Assembly: GCF_020529025.1 (NCBI RefSeq)
Contig: NZ_JACNMM010000002.1
Location: 186,001 to 250,000, forward strand
Length of the DNA: 64,000 nt
Direction: 5' to 3'
From: Oceaniglobus trochenteri
GTDB lineage: Bacteria; Pseudomonadota; Alphaproteobacteria; Rhodobacterales; Rhodobacteraceae
Positions 1-9,818 of this stretch are shown piece by piece. Under the pieces are notes generated by a model. The model saw nothing but the letters and a program-made list of their open reading frames with translations. It made no database searches and was not told the DNA's origin. The position numbers were made by a program, and so were the translations under genes. Each line of letters begins with the position of its first letter. The first letter of the stretch is position 1.

Positions 1-896
1 TCGATCCGCCGACCGCCCATGTCCAGGCTTTCGTGATCGGTGTTGTTCAGCAGCGCCTGGAACGCCTTTCGGAAACCCAGCACCTCGTCTCCGAAGGCGT
101 CGATATAGGTAGGCAGGTCATAGTTCTTGCGCAGGATCAGGCGGCGGTTGGCAGGCATCGACAGCGTGCCGACAAAGCGCGTGGTATTGGCCATGGTCAC
201 ATCGCCGTTCAGCCGGTAGACCCCTTCGGGCACCAGAACGCTGCGCCCGGCCGCGGCGGCATCGGCGGCGGCGAAGGCAGCGGTGTCATCGGTGGTGCCA
301 TCGCCCAAGGCGCCGTAATCGCGCACATCGACCCAATCCATCAGGGTGCGGATGAAGGCGCCGGTGATGTCCTCGATCTCGATATCGTCGATCCGCACCA
401 CGCCGCCGTTCGGCCCGGTCAGGTCAAGCCCGAAATGACCGTAGAGCGCATCGCGTCCCCAGGCCATGTCGACCCCGTTGCGCGCGCCGATCCCGACGAT
501 CGCGCTTACCTCGACCACCGCGCCATAGGCGATCAGCGGCACGGTGGGCCCGAAGGTGGTGACACCGCCCACCGGGTTGCCCCCCGCCCCGCCCGGATAG
601 CCGGCGATGCGCACACCGGGCAGATTGCCCGACACCGCCTTCACCCGCGCGGTGATGCGCAGATAGCATCCCGGCAAAAGCGGTGTCTCGCCGCTATAGC
701 GCAGCCGTTGCGTGCCCTGCACCTTGATCAGTTCCAGCGCCGTGCCGAAATCCTGATCGGCGGGCACCACCGCCGCATTGGGCGCGCCGGCATAGGTGGC
801 CGATCCCGGCGTGCCGTCCTCGCTTGACCAGACGTTCAGGCCGTTCCCGAAGGACGGCGGCATCAATACCAATCCGTCTGTGATCGCTTTGTTCAT
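1..896 (-). CDS. Pectate-lyase-like beta-helix protein, 3' part missing (runs off window)
   Basis: The reading frame is open from an ATG at 896 to the window edge, at least 298 codons, so the C-terminus is not seen. The first ~140 residues look like a beta-sandwich carbohydrate-binding-type module. They are followed by the segment WVDVRDYGALGDGTTDDTAA (about residue 185), the signature that begins the pectate-lyase superfamily (Pfam family of GH28-like, phage tail-spike-like) right-handed beta-helix domains. An AAAGGGA ribosome-binding site precedes the ATG. No signal peptide is evident. Polysaccharide binding or cleavage is inferred from the fold family only; catalytic residues are outside the window. 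The gene lies just downstream of a terminator-like hairpin (945-973). Confidence 0.75.
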   Translation of the reverse strand, partial: MNKAITDGLVLMPPSFGNGLNVWSSEDGTPGSATYAGAPNAAVVPADQDFGTALELIKVQGTQRLRYSGETPLLPGCYLRITARVKAVSGNLPGVRIAGYPGGAGGNPVGGVTTFGPTVPLIAYGAVVEVSAIVGIGARNGVDMAWGRDALYGHFGLDLTGPNGGVVRIDDIEIEDITGAFIRTLMDWVDVRDYGALGDGTTDDTAAFAAADAAAAGRSVLVPEGVYRLNGDVTMANTTRFVGTLSMPANRRLILRKNYDLPTYIDAFGDEVLGFRKAFQALLNNTDHESLDMGGRRI

Positions 897-941
897 CGCT
901 GTCCCTTTCGCTGCGCCAGAACCGCCACCTTCCCGAAAACG

Positions 942-975
942 AAAACCCCGCACGCCGTGGCGGCATCCGGGGTCT
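942..975 (-). terminator. Rho-independent terminator for the DUF4864 gene
   Basis: On the minus strand a stem ACCCCG / CGGGGT (968-973 with 945-950) closes over a GC-rich inner region. It runs into TTTTCGTTTTC. It lies 88 bases after the DUF4864 stop codon and before the next gene's start, so it most likely ends the DUF4864 transcript. Confidence 0.6.
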
Positions 976-1060
976 CATCATGGGAAGTCGTGGTTTCTGG
1001 GCGAAAGGGGTACCAACGGGCCGTTAACCCGGCGCTAACCCACCGTGCGCGCCCCTGTCC

Positions 1061-1480
1061 TCAGGCGCCCAGCTGCGGCGCCTTGAGAAGTTGCACGCCG
1101 TTGATCTGCCAGCCCGATTCCGTCGGGATCATCTGGTAATCCAGCGCGTGAAAGGCCCCCGAGGCATCGCGCACCAGCACCTTCTGCCAGACCTGGCCAT
1201 TGATGCTGCGCAGCTCGAGAAACTTCAGGTCGCGGGGCCGGTGCACCATGGGATACCCCTGCTGCACCATCGCGCCAAACCTGTCGGCACTGCCGAAGAT
1301 GCCCCGGATCATGGGCGAGGCATAGGTGAAGGCCGTTTCGAAATCATCGGCCTGAAAGGCCTCGATCTGGTTCCGGATCACGCCTTCGATGGCGGGGTCG
1401 GGCATCACTTCGCTGGTCTGGGCGCGAACCATTCCGGCAAGGCCCAGCACAATGGCCAAGGTCAAGATCAGTCGTTTCAT
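1061..1480 (-). CDS. DUF4864 domain-containing exported protein
   Basis: 139 residues. A cleavable signal peptide is visible (MKRLILTLAIVLGLAGMVRAQ, cut after RA). The mature part matches the DUF4864 pattern common in Rhodobacteraceae, including IRNQIEAFQADDFETAFTYASP and a C-terminal Q.NGVQLL stretch. This is an NTF2-like small fold of unknown function; the product is probably periplasmic. The start at 1480 is chosen because an in-frame codon 30 bases further upstream would put charged residues in front of the signal peptide. Single-gene unit with its own terminator. Confidence 0.8.
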   Translation of the reverse strand: MKRLILTLAIVLGLAGMVRAQTSEVMPDPAIEGVIRNQIEAFQADDFETAFTYASPMIRGIFGSADRFGAMVQQGYPMVHRPRDLKFLELRSINGQVWQKVLVRDASGAFHALDYQMIPTESGWQINGVQLLKAPQLGA

Positions 1481-1693
1481 CGCATCGCCTTTCCTTTTGC
1501 CTCTTTGCAAAATATACGGCGCGAAAGCACGATCAGTTTCACGATTTCGACAGCGAAACCGCGATCACCGCGCAAGGCACGGAAAAGCAATGAAAAGCCA
1601 AAGGCACTTTTTCAGGCGCCACCGCATCTGCGATAGCCCATCGAAGGGGAAAGGCCCCCGGCCCCATCGGGGGCCAGGGGCATCGTGCAGCCC

Positions 1694-3274
1694 CTATTTC
1701 GCCAGATCGCCGCGCAGGCCGGATTCGATCAGGGCGATGGATTCGTCGATGCCGTAAAGGGCGATGAACCCGCCAAAGCGCGGCCCCTGCGATGCCCCCA
1801 GAAGAACCTCGTAGAGCGCCTTGAACCAGTCGCGCAGCGGTTCAAAACCATGGTCCTTGCCCACCGCGAAGACCATGCTTTGCAGCGCATCCCCATCAAG
1901 CCCGCCATCCCAGACCCGCAGCCGCGCCGCCAGATCCTCAAGCGCCGCGCGCTCGCGGTCGTCAGGCAGGCGGAACACCTTCTCGGGCTTCACGAAGTCG
2001 TTGTAATACCGCACCGCAAAACCGGCAGCGGCGTCAAGGTCGGTGTGGGTTTCCGGCGTCGCCTCGGGGGCATAGCGCCGGATGAAGCCCCAAAGCGCGT
2101 CCTTGTCCTCGGCCGCCGAAACACTGGCCAGGTTCAGCAGCATGGCGAAGGGCACCACCATGTTCGACTCGGGCACATCCGCGCCGTGGATGTGGAACAC
2201 CGGATTGTTCGCCCGCCCCGCCGCGTCCTGATCGGCATAGGCGCGCAACTGCTGGTGGTATTCATCCACCGCCTTGGGGATCACATCGAAATACATGCGC
2301 TTGGCCGTCTTCGGCTTCTGGTACATGAAATACGACAGGGATTCCGTGCTGGCATAGGTCAGCCATTCATCGATGCTCAGTCCGTTGCCCGACGACTTGG
2401 AAATCTTGCCGCCCTTGTCGTCGAGGAACAGCTCATAGGTGAAATGGTTTGGCTTGCGCCCGCCCAAAATCTCGCAAATGCGGTCATAGATCGGGGTGTT
2501 GGTGCTGTGATCCTTGCCGTACATCTCGAAATCGACGTCCAGAGCGGCCCAGCGGGCGCCGAAATCGGGCTTCCACTGAAGTTTCACGTTGCCACCCGTC
2601 ACCGGCAACGTCCATTCGCGCCCGTCCTCGTCGTCGAAGGTGATCTCGCCCTTCGCGCCGTCCACATGCTTCATCGGGACGTAAAGAACCCGGCCCGTTT
2701 CGGGATGGATCGGCAGGAAGCAGGAATAGCTTTGCTGGCGCTCTTCGCGCAGGGATTTCAGCATCACCGCCATGATGTCATCATAGCGTTGCGCGGCGCG
2801 CAGAAGCACATCGTCAAACTGCCCCGAGCGATAGAACTCGGTGGCGGAATAGAACTCGTACTCGAACCCGAAGGTGTCGAGGAACCGGCGCAGCATCGCG
2901 TTGTTGTGATCGCCGAAACTGTCGTGGGTGCCGAAGGGATCGGGCACCGAGGTCAGCGGCTTTTGCAGATGCTCCTTCAACGCTTCCGGGTTGGGCACAT
3001 TGCCCGGCACCTTCCGCATCCCGTCCAGATCGTCGGAAAAACAGATCAGGCGCGTTGGAATGTCCGAAATCACCTCGAAGGCGCGGCGGATCATCGTCGT
3101 GCGCGCCACTTCGCCGAAGGTACCGATATGGGGCAACCCCGAAGGCCCATAGCCGGTTTCGAACAGGACATATCCCTTTTCCGGCGGCGCCTTCTCATAG
3201 CGTTTGAGCAGTGCGCGTGCCTCTTCGAAAGGCCAGGCCTTTGATTTCATCGCCGCATCGCGCAGATTGGACAT
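1694..3274 (-). CDS. lysK: Class I lysyl-tRNA synthetase (LysRS1)
   Basis: 526 residues. Charges tRNA-Lys with lysine in the cytoplasm. The class I signatures are visible: PSGLPHIGT near residue 45 (HIGH box variant) and KISKSSG (KMSKS box) near residue 290. This is the archaeal-type class I enzyme, not the class II LysS; many alphaproteobacteria carry this form. The ATG at 3274 is chosen because GGAGTG lies just upstream and the protein then begins at a typical family start. Divergent from the TerB-like gene; monocistronic. Confidence 0.95.
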   Translation of the reverse strand: MSNLRDAAMKSKAWPFEEARALLKRYEKAPPEKGYVLFETGYGPSGLPHIGTFGEVARTTMIRRAFEVISDIPTRLICFSDDLDGMRKVPGNVPNPEALKEHLQKPLTSVPDPFGTHDSFGDHNNAMLRRFLDTFGFEYEFYSATEFYRSGQFDDVLLRAAQRYDDIMAVMLKSLREERQQSYSCFLPIHPETGRVLYVPMKHVDGAKGEITFDDEDGREWTLPVTGGNVKLQWKPDFGARWAALDVDFEMYGKDHSTNTPIYDRICEILGGRKPNHFTYELFLDDKGGKISKSSGNGLSIDEWLTYASTESLSYFMYQKPKTAKRMYFDVIPKAVDEYHQQLRAYADQDAAGRANNPVFHIHGADVPESNMVVPFAMLLNLASVSAAEDKDALWGFIRRYAPEATPETHTDLDAAAGFAVRYYNDFVKPEKVFRLPDDRERAALEDLAARLRVWDGGLDGDALQSMVFAVGKDHGFEPLRDWFKALYEVLLGASQGPRFGGFIALYGIDESIALIESGLRGDLAK

Positions 3275-3411
3275 CTCGAACACTCCTTGCACCGCCCCCG
3301 TGGCAGGCCATCCCGCCGTCCGGCCAGTGTTGGCCGACAACCGCCACTCCCTATTGCCCCAGAGCGGTGGCGTCAATATTCTGCACCGCAACATGAAGGA
3401 CAGGACACCCC

Positions 3412-3834
3412 GTGACAGACATCCCCCACTCCCTCACGCCGCCCGATTGCCTTGTGGCGGTCATGATCGCGGTCAGCGCCTCGGACGAGACGATTCACAC
3501 CGCCGAACTTCTCACGATCGAGAGGATCGTGAACCACCTCCCCGTCTTTGCCGATTATGACCAGGACAGGATCGCCAAGGTGTCGGAAGTGGTCTTCGAC
3601 CTCTTCAGCGAGGAAGACGGGCTGGACGCCCTGTTCGGCCTCGTGCGCGACAACCTGCCCGAAAAACTCTACGAAACGGCCTATGCCATGGCCTGCGACG
3701 TGGCCGCCGCCGAGGGCCATATCGCCGATGGCGAACTGCGCCTGCTTGAGGAAATCCGGTATGAGCTGGACCTTGACCGCCTGCATGCCGCCGCCATCGA
3801 ACGCGGGGCGCGGGCGCGTCACCTGACGCTCTGA
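3412..3834 (+). CDS. TerB-like (tellurite-resistance TerB family) protein
   Basis: 140 residues, all-helical. It has the acidic TerB/DjlA-type pattern: an early [21 protein letters not shown] motif and a later [19 protein letters not shown] motif, two copies of a helix-acidic loop-helix unit that binds metal in TerB. GTG start with AAGGACAGGAC upstream. No ter operon partners are present, so a tellurite role is not supported; it is a general single-domain TerB protein. Confidence 0.8.
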   Translation: MTDIPHSLTPPDCLVAVMIAVSASDETIHTAELLTIERIVNHLPVFADYDQDRIAKVSEVVFDLFSEEDGLDALFGLVRDNLPEKLYETAYAMACDVAAAEGHIADGELRLLEEIRYELDLDRLHAAAIERGARARHLTL

Positions 3835-3856
3835 CGCCGCTGCCGGGCCTGCGCCC

Positions 3857-5314
3857 TCAGGCCGCGTAGACCGTCGACCAGCGGTCGATCAGCGCCCATT
3901 GCAACCGGCGTGCGCGGACCGTCCAAGCGGCGCCGCCGTCCGGGCGTTCCATCTGCGCCTCGCTCAGGGCTTCGCGGCGCGGCGCATCGGCGCAGAAGAT
4001 CGCGAAGGCCAGATCGGGATGCCCGGGTGCCGCGATATAGCCGGTCAGCGCCGAGACGAAGTTCAGCGTTCCGGTCTTGGCCTGCACCTGCACCTCGGGG
4101 CGCTCTTCCATCGGATAGGTCTTCATCAGCCCGCGCAGGGCCGGCTCCGCGCCTTGCGAAATCAGCGCCCGCACCATGGCGCTGGCGCTGATCCGCGATC
4201 CGCCGCCAAGGCCCGAATGGTCAAGCATCTGCGCGCCCCCCGCCTGCACCGCCAGCCATTCGTCCATGCGCGCAGCGCTTTCCGCCAGGGTCTTCACCGG
4301 CGCGCCCTTCCGCGCGCTGGCGCTCAGCCCCACGACCTCGGCCGTCAGGTTGGTGGAATATTTCAGCATGTCGCGCAGGATATCCGCAAGCGGCGCGCTG
4401 TCGTGGGATACAAGCGTGGTGCCGCCATCCCCTTCGGCACGGGCAATCGTGCGCCCCAGCTGGATGCCATGGGCGCGCGCCAGCGTCTGGAACACCTCGC
4501 CCGCATAAAGCGCGGGCCGACGCACCGGAAGCCACCGCGCCCCGCCCGTTCCCAGGGCACCGCGCGCCACGGTCCAGTCGTCACGTTCCTCTGCATCGGC
4601 ATAGGTATAGACAGGGACCGAGCGGTCGATCACCTTCATTCGCGCGATGGCCACGTCCGGGCGATACCTGGCAGACCGGGCATCCATGCTGACACGGTAA
4701 TCGCCCCCCTCGCGCCGCCATTCGAAATGAACGCGGTTGAAGTTCAGGTTCAGCCCACCCAGCGCCGGGTTGTACCCCACATGATCGGGCTGTTCGGCAT
4801 CGATGTGGCGCAGCCGCGGCAAGGCGCCATCCCAGACGCGGAAGGCCCCGGAAATCTCGCGCACGCCCAGTTGCTTCAACTCGGCCGCCATGTCGGCCAG
4901 GGCATCGGTGTCCAGCGTCGGATCGCCGCCGCCCACCAGCACCAGGTCGCCCTCGATCCGCCCGTCGCTGACCGGGCCGGTCGCCACGAGGCGGGTCGTG
5001 AACCGGTGATCCGCCCCCAGCGCATCCAGGGCATAAAGCGTGGTCAGGGCCTTGGCGGTGCTGGCGGGGGGCTGGGGCAGAACCGGAGAACGGGATTCCA
5101 GGATGCGCCCGGTGCGCGCGTCGCTGACCACAAAGCTGACCTTGCCGCCAAGGCGCGCTTCCCGCACCAGTTCCGCGGCATCCTTGACCGCGACCTTGAA
5201 GAAATCCGGGGACCGTGGCGCCGGGCGGATCGACGTGGCCGGGGCCTCGGCCAGAAGGGGGCTGGCCGCGCCCGCAAGCAGGCCGCCAAGTAGCGTTCTT
5301 CGTGTCAGGCGCAC
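3857..5314 (-). CDS. dacB: D-alanyl-D-alanine carboxypeptidase/endopeptidase (PBP4, peptidase S13)
   Basis: 485 residues. Trims or opens peptidoglycan peptide cross-links in the periplasm. The three penicillin-binding motifs are intact: S85-T-A-K88 (active serine), S320-T-N322 and K413-T-G. The N-terminus MRLTRRTLLGGLLAG is Tat/Sec-like with an A-rich cleavage region. GTG start preceded by GGGGAAG. The long insert between motifs 1 and 2 is normal for the S13 family. Followed at 98 bases by nadD on the same strand side but with its own upstream region. Confidence 0.93.
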   Translation of the reverse strand: MRLTRRTLLGGLLAGAASPLLAEAPATSIRPAPRSPDFFKVAVKDAAELVREARLGGKVSFVVSDARTGRILESRSPVLPQPPASTAKALTTLYALDALGADHRFTTRLVATGPVSDGRIEGDLVLVGGGDPTLDTDALADMAAELKQLGVREISGAFRVWDGALPRLRHIDAEQPDHVGYNPALGGLNLNFNRVHFEWRREGGDYRVSMDARSARYRPDVAIARMKVIDRSVPVYTYADAEERDDWTVARGALGTGGARWLPVRRPALYAGEVFQTLARAHGIQLGRTIARAEGDGGTTLVSHDSAPLADILRDMLKYSTNLTAEVVGLSASARKGAPVKTLAESAARMDEWLAVQAGGAQMLDHSGLGGGSRISASAMVRALISQGAEPALRGLMKTYPMEERPEVQVQAKTGTLNFVSALTGYIAAPGHPDLAFAIFCADAPRREALSEAQMERPDGGAAWTVRARRLQWALIDRWSTVYAA

Positions 5315-5411
5315 TTTGCTTCCCCCCGCGCGGCTTTCGTCCAGCGGCCCTGGCAGGGGCCACCGTAAAGGCGATTTAACGGGTTTGGCGCGCCACCTGC
5401 AACCCCCGCCG

Positions 5412-6020
5412 CTAGGCCTGCCAGCGCCCGCTGGCCCGGATCGCGCTTGAGGACGCCGGATTCATCGGGATGTTCACGAAACACCAGACCGGCGTGGGGT
5501 GGCGCGCCAGAAGTGGCGCCTCGCGCCCGCGCAGGCGATACCTCTCGAACCGCGCGGCGGCCACCGACATGCGCGCCGAAATCCGCTGACCGGGGCGGGC
5601 CAGAACCCCCACCGGCACGTTCGACAGTATCCATTGCCAGCGGTCCCAACGGTGGAAATCCGCCAGGCTGTCGGCCCCCATCAGCCAGACAAACCTCACC
5701 CCCGGATACATCGCCATCAGCCGTTCCAGCGTCTGCGCCGTATAGCGCGTGCCGATCCGCTGTTCGAGGTCGGTGGTCTGCACGCGCGGATGGCGCATCA
5801 CCTGCCGCGCCACCGCCAACCGGCGCTCCATGGTGGCCGGCCCGCGCGATTTCAGCGGGTTGCCGGGGCTGACGAGCCACCACACCTGGTCAAGGCCGAA
5901 CCGCTTCAGCGCCTCGCGGGTGATGTGGGCGTGGCCTTCATGGGCCGGATCGAAAGACCCGCCCAGAAGGCCCACCACCTGCCCTGCTTCGGCCCGGGGA
6001 AACCCGGGGCCCGCGATCAT
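5412..6020 (-). CDS. nadD: Nicotinate-nucleotide adenylyltransferase
   Basis: 202 residues. Converts nicotinate mononucleotide plus ATP to deamido-NAD, the step before NadE (also in this window at 31207-32871). [11 protein letters not shown] is the nucleotidyltransferase HxGH-type loop; a C-terminal SSSAIR stands for the ISSTxIR motif that binds ATP. The ATG at 6020 is preferred; a TTG 60 bases upstream would also be in frame and cannot be excluded, as neither has a strong ribosome site. Confidence 0.9.
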   Translation of the reverse strand: MIAGPGFPRAEAGQVVGLLGGSFDPAHEGHAHITREALKRFGLDQVWWLVSPGNPLKSRGPATMERRLAVARQVMRHPRVQTTDLEQRIGTRYTAQTLERLMAMYPGVRFVWLMGADSLADFHRWDRWQWILSNVPVGVLARPGQRISARMSVAAARFERYRLRGREAPLLARHPTPVWCFVNIPMNPASSSAIRASGRWQA

Positions 6021-6104
6021 GCCAAGGCGCCCGGGGTGCCGAAAGGCGCACGTCGGAAGCCCCCGGCCAAACCCTGGCAAGACCGAACAATCGGCCGGTC
6101 GCAG

Positions 6105-7136
6105 TTATTCCCCATTGCTGGACCTTGCCCAGAGGTTGATGTCCTCTTCCTGCGACACGGCGTCGATCTGCGCCAGTTCCTCGGCGCTGAACTCCAGGTT
6201 GCCCACGGCACCCGCGCAATCGACAACCTGCGAAGGTTTGCTGGCCCCGATCAGCGCGGTGGTGATCCCGCCGCCGCGCAGCACCCAGGCAATCGCCATC
6301 TGCGCCAGGGTCTGGCCCCGCGCCTCGGCGATGTCGTTCAGCTTGCGGATGCTCTTGATCGCGCTGTCGGTGATCTTTTCGCGGGCCAGGGATTTGCCCT
6401 GGGTGGCGCGGCTGCCCTCGGGGATGCCGCCAAGGTACTTCTTCGTCAGCATGCCCTGCGCCAGCGGGGTAAAAGCAATCGACCCGATCCCCAGGTCCTG
6501 CAGCGTGTCCTTCAACCCGTCGTGTTCGACCCAGCGGTTCAGGATGTTGTAGCTGGGCTGGTGGATCACGCAGGGCGTGCCAAGCTCTTTCAGGATCGCC
6601 GCCGCCTTGCGGGTAGACTCCGAATTATACGAGGAAATCCCGACGTAAAGCGCCTTGCCGCTGCGCACGATGCTGTCAAGCGCGCCCATGGTTTCCTCAA
6701 GCGGCGTATCTGGATCGAAGCGGTGGGAATAGAAGATATCGACGTAATCCAGCCCCATGCGCCTGAGCGACTGGTCACACGAGGCGATCAGGTTCTTGCG
6801 CGATCCCCATTCGCCATAGGGGCCAGACCACATGTGATAGCCCGCCTTCGACGAAATGACGAGTTCATCGCGGTAGCCGGCGAAATCGGTGCGCAGGATC
6901 TCTCCGAACGCGGTTTCGGCGCTGCCCGGGGGCGGGCCATAGTTGTTGGCCAGGTCGAAGTGGGTGATGCCATGGTCAAAGGCCGTCTGGCAGATGGCGC
7001 GCTTGGTTTCGTGGGGCGTATCCTCACCGAAATTGTGCCACAACCCAAGGGACACGGCAGGCAGTTTCAGGCCGGACACGCCGCAGCGACGATAGGTCAT
7101 GCGATCGTAACGGTCGGGATCGGGGCGATAGGTCAT
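6105..7136 (-). CDS. Aldo/keto reductase, YghZ/MgrA type (L-glyceraldehyde 3-phosphate reductase-like)
   Basis: 343 residues. NADPH-dependent carbonyl reductase of the AKR14 kind. The catalytic tetrad is visible: Asp and Tyr in HFDLANNYG, Lys in VISSKAGY and His in YSHRFD. The insert GYHMWSGPYGEWGSRKN is characteristic of the YghZ/MgrA subgroup. The start at 7136 has AAAGAGG 7 bases upstream. Divergent from rimK. Substrate in this organism is unknown. Confidence 0.88.
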   Translation of the reverse strand: MTYRPDPDRYDRMTYRRCGVSGLKLPAVSLGLWHNFGEDTPHETKRAICQTAFDHGITHFDLANNYGPPPGSAETAFGEILRTDFAGYRDELVISSKAGYHMWSGPYGEWGSRKNLIASCDQSLRRMGLDYVDIFYSHRFDPDTPLEETMGALDSIVRSGKALYVGISSYNSESTRKAAAILKELGTPCVIHQPSYNILNRWVEHDGLKDTLQDLGIGSIAFTPLAQGMLTKKYLGGIPEGSRATQGKSLAREKITDSAIKSIRKLNDIAEARGQTLAQMAIAWVLRGGGITTALIGASKPSQVVDCAGAVGNLEFSAEELAQIDAVSQEEDINLWARSSNGE

Positions 7137-7315
7137 CTGGTTGCCTCTTTCAGGTTCAAGCACCCTTTTCAGGCCAAGTCGGCGGCGTGTCAAACGGCGG
7201 GCAGCGCAGAAAAGGGCTTGGCAAATCCCCCGCCAACGCTTCAAGGTGGGCGTCCCTGTGGCCCTCTTGCGGCCATGCGGGGTGGTAAACAGTTCTGATG
7301 AGATTGGAGAGACCC

Positions 7316-8221
7316 ATGAAAATTGCCATGATGGCCCAGAATGCAAACCTCTATTCTCATCAACGGCTGAAAGATGTGGCCGAGGCCCGGGGGCACGAGT
7401 TCGACATCATCAAGACGCTGGGATGCTACATGAACATCGCCGCGCGCCGCCCCGATGTCTATTACAACGGCAAGCAGCTGCCGAAATACGACGCGGTGAT
7501 CCCGCGCATCGGTGCCTCGGTCACCTTCTATGGCCTTGCGGTGCTGCGCCAGTTCGAGATGCAGGGCGTCTTTCCGCTGAACGAATCCGTGGCGATCGGG
7601 CGGTCGCGCGACAAGCTGCGCAGCATGCAGCTCATGGCGCGCGACGGGATCGGGATGCCGGTAACCACCTTTGCCCACGACCCCAAGCAGACCGAAGAGG
7701 TGCTGAAACTGGCCGGCGGCGCGCCGCTGGTGATCAAGCTGCTGGAAGGCACGCAGGGCCTTGGCGTGGTGCTGGCCGATACCGACCGCAGCGCGAAATC
7801 GGTGATCGAGGCTTTCCGCGCCACCAACACCAACATCCTGATCCAGGAGTTCATCAAGGAGGCCGGCGGAACCGACATCCGCGCCCTCGTGATCGGCGGC
7901 AAGGTTGTCGCGGCCATGAAGCGGACGGGCGCCGAGGGCGAATTCCGCTCGAACCTGCACCGGGGCGGCTCGGCGCAGGTGATCAAGCTGTCGCCCGAGG
8001 AACGCGCCACCGCCGTGCGGGCCGCCAAATCCATGGGGCTGAACGTCTGCGGCGTCGACATGCTGCGCGCCAACCACGGCCCGGTGGTGATGGAGGTCAA
8101 CTCCTCCCCCGGCCTGGAAGGCGTTGAAAAGGCAACCGGAATCGACATCGCGGGCAAGATCATCGATTTCATCGAAAAGAACGCCAAGCCCGGCAAGACA
8201 AAGACGGTCGGGAAGGGCTGA
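7316..8221 (+). CDS. rimK: RimK-type ATP-grasp ligase (ribosomal protein S6-glutamate ligase)
   Basis: 301 residues. By family it adds glutamate residues to the C-terminus of ribosomal protein S6 using ATP. ATP-grasp features: [11 protein letters not shown] (P-loop-like), [18 protein letters not shown], and the metal-binding [10 protein letters not shown] near residue 263. The ATG at 7316 is chosen because GGAGAG lies 5 bases upstream; an ATG 18 bases earlier lacks such a site. Its TGA overlaps the next gene's ATG by one base (ATGA-type junction at 8219-8223), so the two are translationally coupled. Confidence 0.9.
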   Translation: MKIAMMAQNANLYSHQRLKDVAEARGHEFDIIKTLGCYMNIAARRPDVYYNGKQLPKYDAVIPRIGASVTFYGLAVLRQFEMQGVFPLNESVAIGRSRDKLRSMQLMARDGIGMPVTTFAHDPKQTEEVLKLAGGAPLVIKLLEGTQGLGVVLADTDRSAKSVIEAFRATNTNILIQEFIKEAGGTDIRALVIGGKVVAAMKRTGAEGEFRSNLHRGGSAQVIKLSPEERATAVRAAKSMGLNVCGVDMLRANHGPVVMEVNSSPGLEGVEKATGIDIAGKIIDFIEKNAKPGKTKTVGKG

Positions 8222-9255
8222 TGCCACGACCGGGGTTTGAGATCGGCGGCACAGTGGTTGCCGCCGGCGAACGGCGGACGGTCGAACTGCCCGTTTCGGT
8301 GCTGTCGGATCATACGCCCGTCACCATGTCGGTGCAGGTGATCCACGGCAAAAGGCCCGGCCCGGTGCTGTTCGTGTCGGCAGCCGTGCACGGGGACGAG
8401 GTGATCGGCGTTGAGATCGCCCGCCGCCTTCTGCGCGCGCCCCAGCTTGACCGGATGGCGGGCACGCTGCTGGTGGTGCCCATCGTCAACACCTTCGGAT
8501 TCCTCAACAACTCCCGCTACATGCCTGACCGGCGCGATCTGAACCGGGTTTTTCCCGGCTCGCCCACGGGATCGCTGGCCGGGCGGCTGGCCCATCTCTT
8601 CATGACCGAGATCGTGGCCCGCGCCGATTTCGGGATCGACCTGCATTCGGCCGCGATTCACCGCACCAACATGCCGCAGATCCGCGTTTCGGCCAGCAAC
8701 GACGAAACCCTGGAACGCGCCGAGGCCTTCGGCGCCCCGGTCATCGTGCGCGCCAAGCTGCGCGAGGGCAGCCTGCGCGCCGCCGCCCGCGCCCACGGCT
8801 GCGATATCCTGCTATACGAGGCGGGCGAGGCGCTGCGGTTCGATGAAATGTCGGCCCGGGTCGGCAGTTCGGGCATACTGCGGGTGATGCATCACATGGG
8901 GATGATCGGCGCCAAGGGGCTGCCCAAGCGCCGCGCCGCCCCGATTCAGGCGGCCTCCTCAAGCTGGACGCGCGCGCCCGCCGGCGGGCTGTTGCGCTGT
9001 TTCAAGGAGGTGGGCGAAGGCGTCGATCCCGGCACCCTTCTGGCCATCGTCAGCGACCCCTTCGGCGAAACCGAGCATGAAATTGCGGCAACCGCCTCGG
9101 GGATCATCCTGGGCCGGGCCATGATGCCCGTCATCAACGAAGGCGACGCCTGTTATCACATCGCGGCCACCCCCATCGACCCGCTCAAGCGGATGGAGCG
9201 CCTGGCCGCCGACCTGGAGGCCGACCCGATGTTCGACGAGGACGAGATCCTATAG
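8221..9255 (+). CDS. Succinylglutamate desuccinylase/aspartoacylase (M14-type) family hydrolase
   Basis: 344 residues. Zinc-dependent acyl/peptide hydrolase family. Zinc ligands are seen in HGDEVIGVE and DLHSAA; NRVFPGSPTGS is the substrate-loop motif of AstE/AspA relatives. No other arginine-catabolism (ast) genes are nearby, so desuccinylase activity is not implied. Coupled to rimK by a 1-base overlap, which suggests a substrate related to glutamyl modification; that is inference. Confidence 0.85.
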   Translation: MPRPGFEIGGTVVAAGERRTVELPVSVLSDHTPVTMSVQVIHGKRPGPVLFVSAAVHGDEVIGVEIARRLLRAPQLDRMAGTLLVVPIVNTFGFLNNSRYMPDRRDLNRVFPGSPTGSLAGRLAHLFMTEIVARADFGIDLHSAAIHRTNMPQIRVSASNDETLERAEAFGAPVIVRAKLREGSLRAAARAHGCDILLYEAGEALRFDEMSARVGSSGILRVMHHMGMIGAKGLPKRRAAPIQAASSSWTRAPAGGLLRCFKEVGEGVDPGTLLAIVSDPFGETEHEIAATASGIILGRAMMPVINEGDACYHIAATPIDPLKRMERLAADLEADPMFDEDEIL

Positions 9256-9266
9256 GGCAACAACCC

Positions 9267-9677
9267 TCAGGTCAGCGTGGTCATCGCCACCCATACGAAA
9301 CGCAGCGCAAAGACCTTGCTCTCTTCCGTCATCTCGTCCAGCGACATGTCCCCGTTGTCGGCGCGCCTCAGCGATTGGGTACTGGTGCGCCGGACCAGCG
9401 CAACCGTACCGCCGCGAATTTCGTAGTACATGGAAAAAGACAGGTTCTCGATGGTCTGCTCAAAGCCGTTCAGCTTCTGGATCGGAAAGGTGACGTGAAA
9501 ATCCTTCCAGACGGTGTGCGACGGGGAAAGATCGATGCTGACATGGGGGAAAAGAACATCGTCCTCGGTATTGAACCAGCAATTCAGGTACGGGGCCCTC
9601 ATCTGCCGCTTCTCGTAGACACCTGTGAACGGGGCGCTCTTCACGTTCAGGCGGTCGGAAATTTCATTCGGGTTCAT
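9267..9677 (-). CDS. Conserved hypothetical protein, 136 residues
   Basis: I do not recognise the family. It begins MNPNEISDRLNVKSAPFTG, lacks a signal peptide or membrane segment, and ends with a hydrophobic strand (VFALRFVWVAMTTL). AGGG lies about 10 bases before the ATG. Base composition is a little lower in GC than neighbours. It converges with the M14-type hydrolase (11-base gap). Confidence 0.6.
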   Translation of the reverse strand: MNPNEISDRLNVKSAPFTGVYEKRQMRAPYLNCWFNTEDDVLFPHVSIDLSPSHTVWKDFHVTFPIQKLNGFEQTIENLSFSMYYEIRGGTVALVRRTSTQSLRRADNGDMSLDEMTEESKVFALRFVWVAMTTLT

Positions 9678-9818
9678 GTTGATGCCCTGTGCGCTCGGCT
9701 CCAAAATCGGAGCGATGCATGACGCTAGGTCAATACGCCGAACCGGGCAAGCGTCGCGATGCCGGCCGAGGGGGTATGAACCGCCACCGCCTGGGGCCCG
9801 GGCCTGCACCGCCCCCTC

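Noticed and set aside
3373-3822. Minus-strand 149-codon frame opposite the TerB-like gene
   Set aside because: Antisense shadow; TerB motifs fix the plus strand as coding.
7316-8221. Start at ATG 7298
   Set aside because: No ribosome site at that ATG, whereas GGAGAG stands 5 bases before the ATG at 7316.
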